64,000 nt of DNA from Paragonimus skrjabini miyazakii (lineage: Eukaryota > Platyhelminthes > Trematoda > Plagiorchiida > Troglotrematidae). Positions within the stretch are counted from its first letter, which is position 1. Each line of letters opens with the position of its first letter. This document shows, piece after piece, positions 34,100 through 46,050 of the stretch. Below the pieces are notes generated by a model. The model saw only the letters and a program-made list of their open reading frames with translations, was not told where the DNA came from and made no database searches. The DNA is taken from positions 114,674 through 178,673 of the forward strand of contig JTDE01001011.1 in the NCBI GenBank assembly GCA_014338405.1, given 5' to 3'. The translations under genes and the position numbers were made by a program.

Positions 34100-37000
34100 T
34101 CTGAAAATAAAGCATATGTTGATTAAAACAGACGAATGCAATTGACCCAATGCGTCACTCACAAACCCAACACAACATATTGATTAAACGGCAACGACGT
34201 CACTTACACAATTGGGTGCCTGTAAGAAATTTAGTGGCTTCGAATTTCGGTTAATGAAACACGCAACCGGAAGTAACCTGACATTAGGCGCGGTCCAATG
34301 CGATTAGGTCACATTGAATGACAAGTGATCTCATGTCACAGTCATTCATCTATACAGCCACGGAAAAGGCAATCATTCCGTTCCGAGGTTTGTTTCCGAT
34401 GAATCTGTGTATTGTTTCGTAAGCAGTCAAGCAAGTTGTTGTATAATTGGTAGGTGCTGTTGCCGCTTTGTCAGATCAAAAAGAAGTTCCTAGTTCACAG
34501 TTTCCCTTCCGACTGGAAATCCTTCATCCTGGTTGACGGTCTGTACAACTACTGTCCGGCAGGTCTGGTTACCTCCACCGTACAATCAGCTTCTCTTTCC
34601 AAAAGACCTGTGGATATCCATTACACGCTTGTATTTGTCAAGTTGAGTGCAGTGGCTAATATTGCGAACTCTCAAAATCCAACTCCATCTGCGACCACAC
34701 CTATAACTATGTTATCGCATCTGTTAACCTCATTTGGTTATCAACCAAATTATTTGTTATTCTATTACTGGCATACCAAACGAGAGGGTTAGCAGGAAGG
34801 CAGATAAGTGAGAGTAGTTTTAGTAAGTGAGACAACCTCATAGTTACATTGTTTTATTTCGCTTCACTTTGCAGATATTCTTTGGTTAATAAGTTGTTAA
34901 ATTCAACGATGCAGTACGCCAGGTTGGTGTGAGCCGAAAAAATTAGTTGCAGTCGTTGGAACACCTTCACTGTGTTCTCCAAGGAAACAATGGACAGGTT
35001 GCATGATATTGAAAGTTTGTGATAACACCTTTTTCGGCGTCGTTTAATTGGTTGCAACAATTGTTGCGACCTGCTGCAACAGGTTGGGAGGCCTGTTTTT
35101 AGGTAAACCCCTTGGTTTAGACTCCGGATTTTGTGTCCCGGCTCACACTTATAGGACGATTGATATGATGGATTGTCATAATTTTGGCAACTTTCAGCCA
35201 GGTAGCACCGCAGTTTGTCACGTATGTTTAATATAATGTTCGGCATATCTATCGTGGTAAATGCATTGATGTTTATGTCCGAATGTATTTTCGACCATAC
35301 AAATCTGGTAAATTGCACTTCTTATATGCATCGGAGTTCACTTATGATACCGCCTACAACTACCACCTACAAACTCGCCCAAAAACAATCCAGCAACAAC
35401 CTTAGAAGTTTGTATTTGAAGGACCAACTTATGTTTTGATTTAAAGGTAATAGAATGAAAGTGTGATTTGGCATCAAAACTGTTAGAAGTTTGATGTATC
35501 TGAAAAAGTCTCTACTGTTTTTGAACATGCCGGGATTCGACGACACTGAGTAGTAATTTTGTTATGGATCCGGGATAGCCAAGTGACGAGATTGAACGAG
35601 TTATCCAAGCATTCTGCGATTGACTGGATTAGCGTAGGAGTTGGTCAGCATCGACATCATGGAGACAGCGCACGTGTTTATACGTTCGGAAATCAAGAGA
35701 GGGAAGTCTCCTCCTACCACGTCAAAGCAATCTGTTTTTGAAAATCATTGACTATGATTTTTTTGCACGTTTTGTTTCTAAGGTTTTCACCGAGAAGTTA
35801 GGATATAAAACCTCACTTAATTATTGTCTAGAATGTCTTTTCGTTATGAGCTGGTAAAAAGTTCAGCTAATTGGATGCGAAATTGCTGACTCCATCCTGC
35901 TCGACGTCAATCTTTTCACCACAGACCTGCAAAGAATCACTGTAGATGTTTATGCTTAATTTATATGGGTTCGATCCGTGACCGGTCACTGATATTGTAA
36001 AGTGAGACTGAGACTGAATAAACATGTGTCGTTCGCTTTTTAAACCGCAACTAAACGCTGACCCTCTTCCTTACGTGGCAGAGCCAATGGTTTGCGCAGT
36101 CTCCGAAGAAGAGGCTCTAAGTGAGGACAAACCAACTGACTGAACCGTAACGTAATGCCGCTAACTGTTTCCTAACCTTTTCTTTATCTTTGTAGTAGTG
36201 TTACGTGTTCTTCATAAACGGTTATTGACTGACTCTAGTTCTTCCTCTCTTCGGATATACTGCAAACTATTTAATACATCCAATGTAGGCACGTTTGCCA
36301 AAGTTTCAAATAGCACCCACAGCAGCAGGCAGTTCATCACATCCTCCATATATTCACCTAAACCATGGAACTACAACGACTTTGACACCGTCAAATTGTT
36401 CTTTCATATCTACTACAAAACAACTCGTTTTAAGCATACTTATTGGTAGAAACCTAGTTTTCTACGGCATTTGGCTTCGATATTAGGATGGGTTCATAGG
36501 TTTAGTTACTTTGATTTGTGTAGCATGAGGCCTTGGCAACTTCTTCACTGCCTACCACATTTTCTCAATCGAGAATTTTTGCTCATTGCTCAGCAGACCA
36601 GTGGACTTTGAACCTGACTAACTCAAGAATAAGTTTCATCTGTTTCGTTCGAAAACCTAAAGACTGCTCTCAGGTCAGGGAACAGTTTGCATGTATATAG
36701 TCAGAGGTGTATAAATTGCATTGTTAAACATTCGGTTAACTTTTATAATAAGATAATATCAAAAAGTAACCCGTAACTGAGTGTTTACGACTTTGTCCGA
36801 CCAGTCTGCGTGCTCTGTAGAATTCGACTAATAGCCGATCCGTAAATCTAGTGCTACATCGTACAGTGATGTGCAGTTAAAACAGGTTGGAAGACGCCAT
36901 CAACCAGGGTGAGGATCTTTTGAAGTATGCCACATTCCAGGATGCTACATGTAAAGATCAATATATCATGGAAAATATGTCATGGAACATGTTTTGTCGC
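34100..37000. other. No gene recognised; two longer open frames
   Basis: The two longest frames are plus 34,454-34,792 (112 codons) and minus 35,318-34,854 (154 codons, with NIILNIRDKLRCYLAESCQN and a basic KRRRKRC patch). Neither has a motif I recognise. At this base composition a 150-codon frame arises by chance roughly once in a few windows of this size, so neither is called a gene. The second is the better candidate exon to test. Confidence 0.4.
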
Positions 37001-37008
37001 CATGTGCC

Positions 37009-37160
37009 GAACCCATATAACTGAATGTTTTATGTATTCGACTGATGGGAATAAACGAAATGCTTACATCTCGCAATGTATTTCTTCTTGCCGTCTTAAT
37101 GAACTGGATAAAGGGAACTCAATGCTTCAAATGGTAAAGTAAGCATTTTTAAAACATGCT
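37009..37160 (+). mobile_element. Penelope-like element copy F, 3' terminal fragment
   Basis: This segment matches the 3' end of copy A (reverse complement of about 6,090-6,235): ATGTTTTATGTATTCGACTGATG, then TTTCTTCTTGCCGTCTTAATGAA and ATAAAGGGAAC--AATGCTTCAAA. It keeps the hammerhead region and the ATAAAGGG block. It is 5'-truncated after all coding sequence, and identity to A is about 70-75%, so it is older. It ends near 37,160 with an A-rich stretch. Confidence 0.7.
37035..37080 (+). ncRNA. Mutated hammerhead ribozyme, PLE copy F
   Basis: The order is TCGA, CTGATGG (37,042-37,048), GAATAAAC, GAAA (37,057-37,060), TGCTTACA (37,061-37,068), T, C, then TCGC. The last core base of CTGATGA is G instead of A, which would disturb the tandem sheared G-A pairs of the core. 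The helix III palindrome has lost its inner pairs. This is probably inactive or very weak. Confidence 0.65.
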
Positions 37161-37164
37161 ACAC

Positions 37165-40100
37165 TTTAAGATAGATCTGATTGTAACATGACAAGTTAGC
37201 GTAATGAACATTTGACGTTTGGGTGAAAAATAATTAATGAAGAACATCAGCTGGCTCCTAGCAACAATTTGGATGGAAAGATATGGCCTATAATCATTGG
37301 ACCATATTATTGTCTGTAGTTTAGGTGTGCAACAATTTCGTCATTGTTCCAAACACTCACAGAATGTCTTGATTAATAGATTAAATTTGAACAGATAAAC
37401 TGAGTTAGAGCAGTACTCTGTCCTTTGAGAATAATGCTCCCCACTATACATCCGTACAGAAGTGACAATTTGGTAATCACAGTGTACCCCAGTGTTACAA
37501 CTGGTGGGTCACGGACTTACTTGGTCTCTTAGGTATGGATTTTAATTAAAACCACTACTGAAATGGATCTTATTATTTAGTAGAGAAGGACTTCAAAAAA
37601 TAACATTAACTGGACTACACCTTCTGTAAACAACGCAACTTTCGGCAAGCGAGTTTAGTACAAGTTGTGGCTGACCTCAATGTTAACGCACGCTGGATTG
37701 ATATTACGGGCAATTGAGCTGTTATTGAAAGGATTAGACTGATTTATGGTATGGGTCCCTGCACTGTTTTTCCTTTGCTAAGCCACTGACGAAGTAAACT
37801 TGAGATCAGTAGTTTGAATCTTAAAATATTCTCAGTTTTGGAACCAGTGCATTATTGACCGCTTTAGGGGAGATCGAATGGATGGGAGTAATTCAGACTG
37901 GAAAAAAGAGGATCGGGCAATACCAGTGGTTCTACCGACGGTTTCTTTTAAGGAATAACGAAACGCAAGAAAGTTATTCAAGATTTTTGTTTAGAAACAG
38001 GGAAGCTTATGGGAACTTACTCCGCGTTTGACCTTGCCTTCCCTAGAAGTTACCTAATCGTTTGTGGTTTAAACATTCATGACTGCCTCAACAAGTATGT
38101 TTGTCAAATTCCCGGGATATCACTCGGCTATTTGGATCAAGTCAATCACGACCGACTGTCCACCATACTGACAGAATCCGGTGATTATATGAACAAATCA
38201 GAGGATAGAATAGTTTGTTCTGATATAGAGCAAAGACTGTGCATTAGGGTGATTGACCTGACTGAAGTTGAACGTCACTCATTCAGGTGCAAGCAAGAGG
38301 GAGGGCAATAAGCTACGGCAAATTCGAATAAATTTAAAAGTGCAAATTACAAGCCACCTTTGTATAAAGCAGAATGTCACATTTTCTCCCACACTACAGA
38401 TGTCCAGCAAGCGCTCAGAATGGTGCATCTTACCCTGACGTACGACAGGGTACTAACGCTAGTTTGCATCTCCATATGTGTATTTGCATAAGGCAAACAA
38501 ATATTGTAAAGTAATGTGTTCCTGCTCTGATGTGTGTCAAGGTGCATGACAGTGGCCGCTGGGAAGCATTCCGTAAGGTACACCCACTGTGTGCACTGCA
38601 TGCTAGCGCGTACATAACACTGATATGAGAGCTGCTGGCTAGTTAGATGGTTACATGACAGTTCATACTGACCAAAACTAGACAATATATCCAGGAATTC
38701 TTCGTCCAGAACCTAACAAAGGCTGTGAAGGAATAAAAAGTCCAGTCAAAATGTTGTAAACTGCATACACAAATAACTACCTCTTTTGACGTTTTAATGC
38801 TGGCAATATGCATAAAAATACGCCACTCAGTTTGGTCTAGTTGCTGCTTAATTAACTGTGTCATCATCGTTTAAGCTAACATCCAAGGAAGTCTCGTGTA
38901 CATACGGTTAGAAATGTGTAATATCTGCCTCCACATAGATATTTCAACAGGTCGTAATCGGTTCGTTCGCCAGACCAACATAAAGGCGAGTGAATAGCAA
39001 ATCGGTATCTTTGCAAGCGTACACTGTCAGTACACAGGTTGTAAACACCAAGCAGTTTCGTGATTGCAACTGCAAATTGCAATGACAGGGAAACTGCTTA
39101 TCTTGCCGTGATTCAAATCAAAGTTAGATTGTTCAGTGGATGGACTAGAGCAGGATGAGTGTATTAGTCATACAACGCAATTGCCATTTGGGTTTAACAC
39201 GGCAACCAACTACATTCATTTAACCGCCCATTATTTTAGGCCAGAACCTTCAACTCCATAGGGTACAATAAATTAACTCACATCCTCGAGATGGCGAAAG
39301 AAATCAGCGCGAATCACAATGGTCATGGCAAATTGACGAGGTTTCGTTTCTGCGATCGGCATCTTGTTACGGATCCATGCATGGGTTGGAAAGCGAATAC
39401 TGCTGACCAACTGCAACCCAGTCGACTTCGTTCTCACCATCCTATGGTCAGTATGTTGTCGCACACCACTATGTGAATTTCAATTGTAAGTGACTGATAG
39501 TGCATACATAAGAGCGCGAAATGGAGACATCTGACCGTCCCAGTGGTTATGTCAGAGGGCTGTGGTGGGCCTGGAAAATCCTGAAGGAATGTTAGTTTCT
39601 AACGTAAGACTTATACGATCAGGTGGAGTGGAGAACAACGCAGCGACCAATGTATTTTTGATACATTCTATTTACAAAAGAGCCGTAAAACATTGAAACG
39701 GTGACACAACAGAGAGATAGCAAACGTGCTACATGTGCCGTAGGCTCGGGTATGCGAACTATCTCTGACTGTCCTTACGCGTCAAAATAAATGTTTAAGC
39801 GTCTACACAAGGTTACAAGGGTAAAAAGAAAGATGAAAATCGGCAGTTGGATGAATAGGTACGCTATAAATATTTGTTCCTATGCGCTATCAGTACAGTG
39901 AGGAAGAAAACATCGCGTGAAACCCGACCAGCGGGTCAGGCTGACAAAACCCTAGACACGTGACCTCCATCAGTGCGCTGCGATACTCTTCGGCAATGTG
40001 TTGTCTGTGTAGTAACTGCCTGACGTTACACAATTTCTTCAGTTGACCACTGTACAAAATTTAACCAGTTGTTAGAAATTTAGGTTCCCATATGAAACGG

Positions 40101-43100
40101 ACAAATTCTGGTCGCGGAACACCCCTGTTGACTGTCAGATGAAGATTGAACTAATAGGAGGCTGCAATCCACTGCATGCTTCTGTAAGAGAACTAAAACT
40201 AAACAATGGAATAAGGCAGCGGTGCATTTCCAATATTGTGCGTGTATTCTAGAACGCAGTAAACTCGATTTGGTGTGTTTACGCTATCACGAAGTGATAA
40301 AGTTGCTTTGTTGATAAATATGTTATTTTTCAACAGAGAAGATTGCCGGAATACTGTTACCTAAACCTACTGCGCAAAGTCCAACAGCTTTTGTCACAGT
40401 TCTTTTTAGAGCAAACGCGTGAAAACGTTTTTAAGGCTGGACCCCTAGGCAAATCATTATCCTATCTTCTTGCAGCATACTTCAGAGCTACATTCTTCAC
40501 CACTTCTTTTGTTGCCACCGTTCGTAGTGCAGACAACCTCTAGCTTCTACTCAAAAAACAAGCTTCGTGGAACCTATGATTTAAACGCATTGATTCCATA
40601 GCTATCGGTTTCAACCTCTTTGGTTAGTGGCGCTTAAATTTACCACAAATACTTCACAAACTTAAGCCTGGAGAATTTAGCACAATCAACTCTCTATCGA
40701 CATCTGTCAGTTCCATCACTCAACCACTGTCACCATTTGACAAAAATTCCGAAGTTAATCCGTTGTGTAAAACCAAAACTTGATAACTGGGGCAGACAAA
40801 ACCAGGCAGCAGAACTCTTCGGCAGTTTCACATCTGATACTTACACCAATGGGATTTCACCATCCACGGCATGAGACCAGTAATGGGTGACTAGAGACAA
40901 ACACTGAACCAGGTTACTGTGGTCCGTCATAACAGTCGGCTAAGGCCTTTATCGTACAGACCTGAACCCATGGCCATGTCGCACTTGAGTTTCTTTCTCC
41001 TCCACAATAAACTAAATGATCGCTGTTCTTCGGGTATCCTTTTGTGCACATAAACAATTAAATCTCTCCCCCCCCATGCAACGGTACGTAACACATCCTC
41101 GACGCCACTTTGTAACTATTGTCCCTCTTTTCACCAGGCCCTTATAAAAATGAATTGAACCCAGTGGCGCTTCGAACACTGCCTTCTTCTTCTTTACCTT
41201 TGCTATTCCCTGGGTGTTCTTATCTGCACATAATTATTTTCGAATGTATATCTTACGCAGTAATTTTTTGCATGGTAATGTCCACTGTACTCTACCGATA
41301 TTTTCTCAATGCACGCCTATTGTTAGTAGAGTCCGACAGACTGCTCATTGTGCGTGCAATCGATGCCAACTTATCCACTAGATAAGTAATCAAGAGCTGT
41401 GAGGTTGTGGGTAATGTGCTAGAAGCAAGTAGTTTTAGACTAAGGGATCAGTTTGTTTGATTACCAGGCCTCATAAAAAGGGTTTTGAAGCTAATCCTTC
41501 TGGAACAGCTAACACCATAGGTGTTTCAGTCTACTTCTGTTAGCCGAGATAAACACCGTTCGTGAACTTACGCGTGTTTTGAGACATTGATCATAGATTT
41601 ATAAGCTGTAATGAACTGATCTGTTTGTGTATTTTTATATTCCGATGAGTTCGGGTAGCCGAGGCACTACTCACGAGTATTTGTGACAAAATGTTGCGAT
41701 AGTTCGTTGATAACAAAATGATAATCAAGATGCTTCTTTTGTAAGCGCGTAGCATTAACACCCTTGTTTTTACGGATTGAGAAGAAAATCATTGAAGAAC
41801 GTTACAAAAGCAACCTTTAAACTAATGTCCTTAGTTGAACAGACCGGTCGGGAGAATTGCTACTCTGACTGCTCTCCTCCGCCTCCCTGACAACTCATCA
41901 TCGATCCAAGCCGAATCACCTTACCGAACTGTGCATTGTTATGGGAACCAAAGGCTCAGCGTACTGAGCCCATGCATTGTAAACTACCTTAGAGAAGAAA
42001 TAACGGGCGGACAGTCACATTGATCTAGCAACGCAAGAAATTCGTTAGAATTTTGCATCACAGCGGGAGCGGTAAAATATAAGCTTCACTAAGCTGAAAT
42101 AGTTTGGAAGCTTGAAGTTTCGGAAAGATATCATGAAGTGCGACTAATAGGCATGAGATTCGTTATATTCGTTTCAAATACCATACTGAACAAACTTCTG
42201 TGAATTAATTGCTTGGACTTAAAATCGAATTCACCCTAGCCCGATAGAGGTGCAAACGGACCTTGAACATCCAGTCGATTTCGTCTTCACTAGACAAGCT
42301 GATAGAGTTCTGTAGTGGTACAGGTAAAATAATTTCGGCTTACTTTCTCCTGTGCTTCTTTTCGAATCGGTCGGATAATTCTGTATGCAAATCAGCGTTC
42401 TTTTCAAGAAATTACACACTCCAATCTTGAACCGGCCGTGTGTACTTTAGTAATTCCTGAGAGAAGGCAAACAGACCGTTACGCAGACTAGGAAATGCTT
42501 ACTGGGAAAAGTGGACCATGGAAATCACTGTTTGCCTAAGTGTTAATACAAAGAAATTCGAAACGCGCTGAACAAAATATAAAAGTATACCAATTGTTTT
42601 CATTGTCAATCTGGCACTCAATATCATTTTGTACGTGATAAAGAATGAATGTTCTCTGACAGGACTGGAAAGTAAGTGCGATGGTCCTCATCAAAACGGT
42701 TTGCTTATTTTCCAAAACGTAGTTCTGTACGATTAATATTTTTTAAACTTTTCCAGCTGGCAAACGTAGACAGGGGTTGGTTATTGATGGTATGCTAACA
42801 GTTGTACTCTTTCCGTCAATTCATCAGGCTGGATCGTTTTTAATTGATGTAGTACGTCCGATTGATTGATAGATGTCATTAAGTTGACAGCATGTGATAA
42901 ATTGACTTGGGCGTATTCATATTAATGAGTGCCTTTTTGAAAACCTATAGTATAAACTGAGCATTATTCATATTTGTGGACAGCTATCACATTCGGAGGA
43001 ACTTTGCAGACTCAAATCTTTCCTTTGTTGCAGAGTGTCCTCGATACTTATCATTGTCGTTGATAGGATTTGAACCTAAACCAATAATAGTGAGAAGGGT

Positions 43101-44734
43101 CACTAACTATTGACGAACAAAATCGCCGTTTGACCTAAGATCTTTATACCTACAAGGTTGGAACCATTGCCAGTCAAAAAACTGTTTATATGAAAGGTAA
43201 CTTTCTTACGAATGTACCGTAACAATCCAGATGGATTTGCTTTCGTGCAAAATTTATGTAACCAGGTCTAATCCTATTTTAATACTGCGTGGTTTCCGAA
43301 CTAGAATCGTGAGAATTTGAAAGAAAAATAACAAATAACCTGAATCGTTTGCTTGCAGTAGTTAATTGAATCCTTTAAGCGAAAAACTTCAGAATGTCCT
43401 TTTCATCAAAGATTGTTTGTACACTATGCATTTATGAATAATGTCATGTTCAGGTTTCAAGATAAACGAATTTCAGGACAAGTCAGAAAGTACATACTTC
43501 AAGATTTTACTTCCCTTGAGCACATTTCACTGCTTCATCTAAAGTGCAATGAAGTGTACACAGTTCTTAGAAAAAGGTTGCTACGGTTTAAAATAAGAGA
43601 CCAATATTAGTTACACTAACCAGAGTTAATCCCAAAACTATCAACAATCACCATGGTTATTTGGTTACCCAGGTAACTTGGGTGTCCCCTAGTCATCTTT
43701 CAGTCCAAAAATGAAAGTTTGTCGATTAACGCTTATTTTTGCCTCGAAGAAAGCTTGCTGTCATCCAGGATGTAATGGATGTTATAGATGTCATGCAGAT
43801 TGATTCGGGAACAAAATGAATTGAAGTTTAGCAAGCGGTATTTGCTACTACGGTTTGTAGTTTAGGTCATGTTGCATTCCGTCATATCGCTTTGCCAGTG
43901 CTCATTTCTTATCAACTCCGGTTTCTTATTCCATTTCAGATAGCGCATTTATCTCTTCGTACCAATCTTATGCCTGATCAAAAGCACATCGATTTGGCTT
44001 CTCACATGTTTTATGGCTTCTATGATTCGATGTGGCTGTTAGAGGATTTGCTGTTAGAATGAAATATAACAGCAAATATATTTTCTTCAGTTGTCGGCAT
44101 GTGTACACTGACTATCTTTACATTCCACTGGTGAGTTTGAATGCTTTTAGTGGCTGGATAGTATCAGCAATATGACATCCCACTCAAGGTTACATGAATT
44201 GATTATACAGCTGCCCTAACTGGTAGTAATAAGGTGAAACCATTCACATAGAGATCGTATTTCAGAACCTGGAAAAGTGAACCCTCTAGGGACATCGTCG
44301 CTATGAATGTGATTGGAAGTGGTTTATGCACTTCAAGTAGACTGTGCCTTCCCAAATACTTAAATGGCTCTTGAGACCTAGTTATAATATACTATTCGCC
44401 ACTAATAAGTCCGTGTTCAACAAGAGTTTATTGATTTATTTAACTCTTGCGTTAGTTCGCCCGCTATTCACTTTTATAAGTAATTTTACAGTATGATTCA
44501 GGGCATGTAATCGAAACCAACCAGCGAGCATTGTGTCGTTACTGATTTTTCTTCATCTCCCTTGCTTTGTGTCTTTTTAATAATCGTTGGCACATACAAC
44601 AGCTTTAGCTAAAATACACGCCTATAGGCAGAGGGAAGAAAACGGACTGAAGTTCTTGTACACTTAAGGCTTCAAATCGGAGAGCTTAAGCGGTGTAGTG
44701 CTACCTAAGTTCAAAATATCTCCGCCGTCGCCTA
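37165..44734. other. No gene recognised, 7.5 kb
   Basis: Open frames reach at most about 100 codons (38,009-38,311 plus; 38,685-38,377 minus) with no known domain. A B-box-like AGGTTCAAATCC lies on the minus strand near 43,067-43,078, but the upstream A box is unconvincing. I see nothing else supported up to the scaffold gap. Confidence 0.5.
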
Positions 44735-44834
44735 NNNNNNNNNNNNNNNNNNNNNNNNNNNNNNNNNNNNNNNNNNNNNNNNNNNNNNNNNNNNNNNNNN
44801 NNNNNNNNNNNNNNNNNNNNNNNNNNNNNNNNNN
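44735..44834. other. Scaffold gap (100 N)
   Basis: Exactly 100 N bases are present. That round number is the usual placeholder for a gap of unknown size, so distances across this point are not reliable. Confidence 0.98.
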
Positions 44835-45188
44835 GAATTATTTAAGCAAATTAACCTCATTTCTGCGAGAATCTTAGGACGAAGACCAAAGGGTCACCTT
44901 GTGTCATCATCAGCGACTGACTTACAATAGCCGCGTCATCATAAATCGTACGATTTGTGTGGTTTATTTTTACCACACCTGCTTGGCAAGTTTAGGAAGA
45001 CTACCATAAATGCAACGCGTCGTGATACGTTGTGTGTGTATCAGATTGACAGTCTCAATTATTCCTGAATCTGAAGGCTAGACAACAGACGATATGGACG
45101 TACGTGTGAAGACCAACTTTGAATAGTTCAGATAGAACTAAGCGTTGACGGAAAGACAGCCGAGCGAAGATAATGTCCTTCTGATCAC

Positions 45189-46050
45189 ATGTGCCAGTTT
45201 ATTGTTAATTATCCACGGCCAAGACCAAAATGTTACTTTTGTCATTTCTGCTTTTGGATCCGCGTCGTGAGCAACACAAAGCTGGTGAGCGTCTTTGTGA
45301 CAAACCTGCCGGTTTCTCCATGTTACTATCACCGTCGACATCACCCCTCCACTGTCTGCACTGCATTAGTTCTACCTTATCGACAGTTATCCTCTTACTA
45401 TCCAACTCTTTGTTTTGGAAGCTTCATCAAAAATGAATGTTCATCTTCTGGTCTCTCTTCACGTTGGATTGTAAAAGACGGCCCTCTGACGTGGTTGCGT
45501 TGTACTTGCACATCTTCCAGAGGAAGCAGCTGAAATGGTATTGTTTTCTGGAATAAATTTTGGACGCCGACTACTGCTCGTAGATGGCGTATCTTATTAC
45601 AAAACATAAGTCATTTCAGTGGCTTTCTCTCGAAGTAGCGGACCAGCACTAAGCTTGTGGATACATCCGACGTTCAAAAACTGTTACCTAACTCTCAGTC
45701 ACAACGCCATAAATATATCTTTTTAGTTTAATACGTTTCGTTACCTGTGGACGCCTAGACTTCGTTACCCATCAACTTCTTGTTTCTGAGCTATTACGTT
45801 CGAACTTTCTGCTCTGCTTACTTCTACTCTGTCCGATGAAGGTATTTATTACTTACAGCGAGTACTGGAATGAGTCATTCCATTTTTCGGCTCAAAAAAC
45901 TGCCTCGCACATCCAGTTATTACACAGCGAGCAACAGTCTTAATGGGATCTGGATTTACGGCGCAGCTACATTTCTGCTGTTGGTTAGTCAGGATCTTCT
46001 GTTCGGATTACAAAACCTGTCGGTCTAGTAATGACCGTCTGTCGCCAGAC
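45189..46050 (+). pseudogene. Possible LTR-retrotransposon gag-pol relic (weak)
   Basis: The plus strand contains KCYFCHFCF and, further on, SPCYYHRRHHPSTVC, which resembles the 'C-Y-Y/F-H-RRFG-x2-A-x2-C' zinc-knuckle block I associate with Gag of fluke Ty3-type elements, with FG lost. About 600 bp later, ASNSLNGIWIYGAATFLLL weakly resembles the 'AANG-x-I-x-TYG' protease block. No integrase or RT is seen and no LTRs were found. Chance similarity is possible. Confidence 0.25.

Noticed and set aside
42825..42850. CTGATGAATTGACGGAAA on the minus strand
   Set aside because: GAAA is preceded by G and not paired with position 10.1; no helix III or I.
43067..43150. Minus-strand B-box-like AGGTTCAAATCC with TAGTTAGTGACC upstream
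   Set aside because: The A box does not fit the consensus and there is no second copy in the window to compare with; left as unproven.
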